A stretch of 64,000 bases of DNA from Candidatus Babeliaceae bacterium (GTDB taxonomy: Bacteria > Babelota > Babeliae > Babelales > Babelaceae), in the NCBI GenBank assembly GCA_016933915.1, contig JAFFZZ010000055.1:1-64000 (forward strand). Direction: 5' to 3'. Shown here in pieces: positions 59,730 through 64,000 of the stretch. The notes beneath the pieces were generated by a model, which saw only the letters and a list, made by a program, of their open reading frames with translations, ran no database searches and was not told the origin of the DNA. The translations under genes and the position numbers were made by a program. Position 1 is the first letter of the stretch, and each line of letters opens with the position of its first letter.

Positions 59730-60782
59730 TCATGCTGTTCTTGTTTCGTACTTTAGGTTAATGAGTTGAGTGAGTGCTTCTTCAATGCCCTTGATATTGC
59801 GCATAAAATCTGCTCCCGTTTTGAGAACGTTACGTAATGTTTCTGCGGCAGCATCTCTGACTGCACGTTTATCAGAAAGGAGGAGGGTTATTCCTGCGAC
59901 TTTCTTACGGAGTGCCTCCGCTTCTGAATGGAGGGTTATAAGCTCTAAGTAGTTTTTTCTGATTGCATCTCTTAATCTTGTATTAGAAAGAGACCCGTCG
60001 TACAAGGCGACTCCAGTTGCTGCAACCCAAATGTTGAAATGTTCGACAAACTTCTTTGCTTTTTCGAAGGCGTTAATAATAAGTTGCTGGTTTTTTGGTT
60101 CGAGAGTTTTAAACGCACTCATTCCTTTAATGCGCGCAAGAGCATTGTCGAGTTTTGCTTCTTTGAGTTGATGCTGCATTAAAACCCTAATGGCAAGTTG
60201 AAGCGCAATAATTGGTTTTTCAATTGCTTTGAGCACAGAGCTTATTTTTTCTGCTCTGCTGATTGCTTCTTTACCCTCTTTAGTCCATTCGTCGATTTTG
60301 TTTTTTACGATTGTTCTAATTTCTTTGACGACTGCCGATGGACTGGTAATACCGAGTCGTTCTGCGAGACCTACACTTTTGATTTTACTTGTTGCCGAGC
60401 TGAGTTGGTTAAGGTCATTTTTCCAAAGTTTGATTTTTGCATCGATTATTGGCAAGAGTTTTTCCATGAGAGGCTCGCCTGTTTTAATGCTTTTGTACTG
60501 AAGAATTATATTTTGGAATCCCTGATGGATATCTGATGCCAGCTTCTGGATCGATAGGATAGCAAATTTAAGAGCCTCCTTCTCCGGGGTGCTCAGCATC
60601 TTATTTTCCATTATTGTGGTGCGCAGCTCTTCCAAGTTTCTCAAACTCAAGAATTCTTTTTTAGGTTCGTACTTTTCAACGAAGAGATTTATTCTCTCGC
60701 GAATTCCTTTTGCTTGGCTGTTTGCTGCAATACTTAACAGAATTAACAACAGCGAAGTATAGATGGTTTTAGGTATGTTCAT
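59730..60782 (-). CDS. Predicted exported helical protein, two-fold repeat (array member C)
   Basis: NKMLSTPEKEALKFAILSIQKLASDIHQGFQNI and FKTLEPKNQQLIINAFEKAKKFVEHFNIWVAA. Confidence 0.68.
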   Translation of the reverse strand: MNIPKTIYTSLLLILLSIAANSQAKGIRERINLFVEKYEPKKEFLSLRNLEELRTTIMENKMLSTPEKEALKFAILSIQKLASDIHQGFQNIILQYKSIKTGEPLMEKLLPIIDAKIKLWKNDLNQLSSATSKIKSVGLAERLGITSPSAVVKEIRTIVKNKIDEWTKEGKEAISRAEKISSVLKAIEKPIIALQLAIRVLMQHQLKEAKLDNALARIKGMSAFKTLEPKNQQLIINAFEKAKKFVEHFNIWVAATGVALYDGSLSNTRLRDAIRKNYLELITLHSEAEALRKKVAGITLLLSDKRAVRDAAAETLRNVLKTGADFMRNIKGIEEALTQLINLKYETRTA

Positions 60783-60893
60783 TAGTTACTCTCCTTTTTA
60801 AGCTTAGTGACATTGTTTGTCTCGATTGAGAATGCTCAGCCTATCCTTGGTAGTTTTAGTTTGTTCCGGGTTTGGTCAAATTCTCAATATTCC

Positions 60894-61532
60894 TTAATTG
60901 TTTTTTGGTATTAACTTATTCATTTTTTCTTTCCATATAATTTCTTGTACCGCATTTTTAAGAAAATCTAATGTTTTTAAGTTTACTGCCGTTTTTGCTT
61001 TTCCGATGAATCTTTTGACTGCTTCTTGTGCTTGTGCTTTTAGCTCTTTCGTTTGTTCAAAGTCTAATATTTTAGTTTTTAGAGAATTAAGTAATACTTT
61101 TTCAGCTCTTTCGATATATCCTGGCCAGTTGACTTGGTATTGTTTAATTAATGTTTCTAATCCGGGGAGCCAGATAAGTTTTACTTGTGCGTCAGGTGTT
61201 TTAAAGGCAATCTTTAGCCATCCGTCTTTAATTTCAGAAGCCATTTTTATAATATCGCTATAAGCACGATAGATAGCTTCTCGGTTTTTGCGTGTCATTT
61301 TTTTAAGAGCATCGTTTTTTTCTAATTTAAGATCTTCAAATTCTCGGATTGTTGAGGTGAGAAAGTTGTTGATTCCTGAGGTGAATATATTTTGCTCCTT
61401 TTTGATCTCTTTGCTGATTTCTGCTATTTCTTCGCGAAGCTTTTGTGTTTCCTTGCTACTTGCTTGAGTTGATATAAGCACGATAAAGCAACCGGTTAGT
61501 AGATAATACAAAGAATTTTTTATGTGTTTCAT
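60894..61532 (-). CDS. Predicted exported helical protein (array member D)
   Basis: LKKMTRKNREAIYRAYSDIIKMASEIKDGWLKI. Confidence 0.68.
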   Translation of the reverse strand: MKHIKNSLYYLLTGCFIVLISTQASSKETQKLREEIAEISKEIKKEQNIFTSGINNFLTSTIREFEDLKLEKNDALKKMTRKNREAIYRAYSDIIKMASEIKDGWLKIAFKTPDAQVKLIWLPGLETLIKQYQVNWPGYIERAEKVLLNSLKTKILDFEQTKELKAQAQEAVKRFIGKAKTAVNLKTLDFLKNAVQEIIWKEKMNKLIPKNN

Positions 61533-61557
61533 ATTTTTTCCTTTTAATATTGCAAAA

Positions 61558-62151
61558 TTACCATTCTGTTTGATTTCCTCGTCCTTCTCGAATCAAGGTT
61601 TTAAATACCCCCTCTAAATTGGAGAGATATTTTTTGTTCCGTGTGACCAAGTCTTTAATCTCTTTGGCAATTTGAAGTGCAATTGTTGAAGCCTCTTTAA
61701 GAGATGCCGAGTTGTTTTTTGACGCAAGCCTTTTAAGCTCTTTTTGGGCACGAGATAAAATTTTTAATTTTTCGTTTATACCGATCTGATACTTTTTAAT
61801 TTTGTTTAATAGATTTGTGTTGCTAAAAGTTTCCTGTTGAATGATCAGCGTGATAGTCCTAAAAGTGTTGTAAAGATTGAAGGCGGTGATAAATATTTCA
61901 TTAATAAGTTTTTTTACGTTGTCACTAAGTAATTGATATGACTGTACTGACTCTATTTGTTTTAAATAGGTAGAGAGTGTGTCCGTATATGCAATGTTGT
62001 TTTGCTCGCTGAAGAGTCGCGGCATATCGCGTTTGATTTGATCAAGTTGCACGAGAGCGAGTAATCCCTTTTCTGAAATCATTTCAGTAGCCGTGCTGGT
62101 AGAGAAGATGAGCAAAGATGAGAGAACTAGTTTAGTTACATCGAATTTCAT
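61558..62151 (-). CDS. Predicted exported helical protein (array member E)
   Basis: YQLLSDNVKKLINEIFITAFNLYNTFRTITLII; signal peptide. Confidence 0.65.
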   Translation of the reverse strand: MKFDVTKLVLSSLLIFSTSTATEMISEKGLLALVQLDQIKRDMPRLFSEQNNIAYTDTLSTYLKQIESVQSYQLLSDNVKKLINEIFITAFNLYNTFRTITLIIQQETFSNTNLLNKIKKYQIGINEKLKILSRAQKELKRLASKNNSASLKEASTIALQIAKEIKDLVTRNKKYLSNLEGVFKTLIREGRGNQTEW

Positions 62152-62364
62152 TTTCAGTGCTCCAATTGGCTGTTTTTTGTGCAGGATTTGTGGAAAGCTG
62201 AGATACTTGAGAAAAACTCCTGCTGTTTGTTTAAATTCAATTATATATTCTTATTTTTAGAATATCGAAATAAGGGATAGAAAAGCAATACTTGTTTCAG
62301 GTTGTTTTCATTAGGTACGGTAAAGGGAGGGGCTATCAATTTGTTTTGTCTGGGGGGGAGATTT

Positions 62365-63033
62365 ATGCAGGAGAAACGATGTTGCTTCAGTCGGTGGGAA
62401 ACTATTTTATATGTATTTGGAGCACTTTTTATCGCTGTAAATTTTGGGTTGCCTGGGTCCAGAGGTGATGGGGAGCCGCGAATGAGCTTTGAGGGTACCG
62501 TTAATGGTGATTTGGTACGTGATGTTACGATTGGTGGTTTAACTGAGCGTATTCCGTTTTACAAGGTGCCATCTGATGCTCGTGTTCGGCCGATGTCTGA
62601 TACGACGTTTCTTGATCTCGATGATATAGAGCGTATATCATTTCCAGGAGGGATAAAATCCATTAAAAATTTTGATGGGCGCGAGTATGTTGAACTTTTG
62701 GTTGTAATCAAAGGTGGTGCTCGCCACGGAGAGCCGTTTTTGGTGGAGAAAGAACGTAAGGTTTTTTGTAAATGGGTTACGGCAGGGGGGCTAATAAAAA
62801 AAGAACTCCTTTTTGAAGCTCTCGGTAATCTTGAAATTCGTGGATTTAAACCGCGAGAAGACGTTCTTGCTTCTGGCAAAGCTCCTGTGGCGGCAAAGCC
62901 ATCGCAGGCGCGTGAAGCGCTCTGTGCTCAGTTGAAAGCTGATCTTGAAAGGTTGGAAAAGGAAGTGTCAAAGGGGCAAGCATCTGAGGTTATCGCCTCG
63001 ATGAAAAAAACGATACACTATTTATGTAATTGA
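62365..63033 (+). CDS. Predicted membrane-anchored/exported protein, unknown function
   Basis: Start MQEKRCCFSRWETILYVFGALFIAVNFGLPG (alternative 62302). Confidence 0.65.
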   Translation: MQEKRCCFSRWETILYVFGALFIAVNFGLPGSRGDGEPRMSFEGTVNGDLVRDVTIGGLTERIPFYKVPSDARVRPMSDTTFLDLDDIERISFPGGIKSIKNFDGREYVELLVVIKGGARHGEPFLVEKERKVFCKWVTAGGLIKKELLFEALGNLEIRGFKPREDVLASGKAPVAAKPSQAREALCAQLKADLERLEKEVSKGQASEVIASMKKTIHYLCN

Positions 63034-63060
63034 CAAAAGTCTCTTGGAAAGGATCACATT

Positions 63061-63384
63061 ATGGTTGTTACGATAACGAAAGATAATTATAAAAAAGATG
63101 TCGAAGAAGCAACGTTGCCTGTTGTTATTGATGTTTATGCGACATGGTGTGGCCCTTGCCAGATGGTTAAGCCAGTTTTTGAACAGGTAGCGCGTGAACT
63201 TGCGGATAAATGTATTTTTGGCGAGATAAATGTAGAAGAATCACGTGAGTTGGCAGCAAAATTTGGGGTAACATCAATACCAACATTCATATTTATTCAT
63301 AATAATGAAATTAAAGGTAAAGAACGTGGGTATTTCTCTGCAGATGAATTAAAAACAAAAATTCAGGCTTATTTTGGAGTGTGA
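63061..63384 (+). CDS. trxA: Thioredoxin
   Basis: VVIDVYATWCGPCQMVKPVFEQ; KFGVTSIPTFIFI. Confidence 0.96.
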   Translation: MVVTITKDNYKKDVEEATLPVVIDVYATWCGPCQMVKPVFEQVARELADKCIFGEINVEESRELAAKFGVTSIPTFIFIHNNEIKGKERGYFSADELKTKIQAYFGV

Positions 63385-63414
63385 AGAGAGAACAATAGAT
63401 TTATTTGTTGTGGT

Positions 63415-63448
63415 GCGCCATGAGAATATACCCATGGCGCTTTTGTTT
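63415..63448 (+). terminator. Rho-independent-type terminator downstream of trxA
   Basis: GCGCCATG...CATGGCGC followed by TTTTGTTT. Confidence 0.8.
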
Positions 63449-63529
63449 AATACGGGCAAAACAGTTGTTTTTGGCATATTTACGGCGTTATGCTTTAGTT
63501 GATAGGGTTTTTATATCTCGGGGGGGGAA

Positions 63530-64000
63530 ATGAAAACTTGCCGGATTATTGGTATAGCGTTCTGCTTTATTTTGAATGTTACTTTAAAAGGTGCTGAGCC
63601 AATCTCGCAGTTTTCTGCTGCGCTGAAATCGATTGTGGGGAACACTGAGATTTCTCAAGTAGATCGGAAAAAAAGTATTCGAAAAACGGGAGAGTTTGAA
63701 ATTAGCGAAAAGTGGCGTCGGGAAAGGAATCGTCGCTTGTCCGATTGGGATAGAAAACGTGACGCACTTTTAACCAAGCGTATTGGTACATTTAACTCTG
63801 ATCTTGAATGGCGCAAACTGGGGGTTGCGGAGCAGCTTGCGTATTTGTCGAAGAAGTTTCAGGAGACACTGACGCAGGAAGAAAAAGTTGTTTATTACAC
63901 GCGTTTACATGGCGTATTAGTGCGGCTTTTTGCGCACACAGCGGATGAAACTCTAAATCGTATATTTGGTCGGTGGGCTCCGCGGGCCGGTGATATGAGC
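63530..64000 (+). CDS. Partial predicted exported protein, runs off the window end
   Basis: ATG at 63530 after GGGGGGG; MKTCRIIGIAFCFILNVTLKGAEPISQFSAALKSIVG..., open for 157 codons to the end; not in the supplied ORF track. Confidence 0.7.
   Translation, partial: MKTCRIIGIAFCFILNVTLKGAEPISQFSAALKSIVGNTEISQVDRKKSIRKTGEFEISEKWRRERNRRLSDWDRKRDALLTKRIGTFNSDLEWRKLGVAEQLAYLSKKFQETLTQEEKVVYYTRLHGVLVRLFAHTADETLNRIFGRWAPRAGDMS

Overview
The window looks like a chromosomal segment of a reduced, probably host-associated bacterium. The many small secreted proteins, archaeal-type ValRS and split ATP-synthase locus suggest Candidatus Dependentiae (TM6/Babeliales); this is inference and was not searched. 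Housekeeping genes recognised: hisS, ybeY, valS, nrdJ, cobA/btuR, tyrS, rlmB-type methyltransferase, ftsA, MacAB-TolC-like efflux operon, herA-like ATPase, atpD-atpC, truA, typA, rpsF, rpsR, rnhB, ftsY, prmC, mutL, a Bax-inhibitor-1 family protein, trxA and one tRNA-Ser(UGA). They are interspersed with about 20 predicted exported proteins of unknown function. Main points for a second look: (1) a GIY-YIG nuclease gene inside hairpin-forming repeats, with a 69-bp perfect direct repeat on both sides and a degenerate copy about 7 kb away used as a terminator-like hairpin; (2) a cluster of exported proteins sharing a C-x(25 or 31)-C motif; (3) a five-gene array of exported helical paralogues with an internal duplication; (4) a catalytically dead site-2-protease homologue in a B12-related gene run; (5) an exported protein with four tandem Cache-like modules, the last split by a long charged insertion; (6) a Cys-rich envelope protein set; (7) a one-base frameshift in a membrane protein gene. 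All calls are from reading the sequence and translations; no database search was run.
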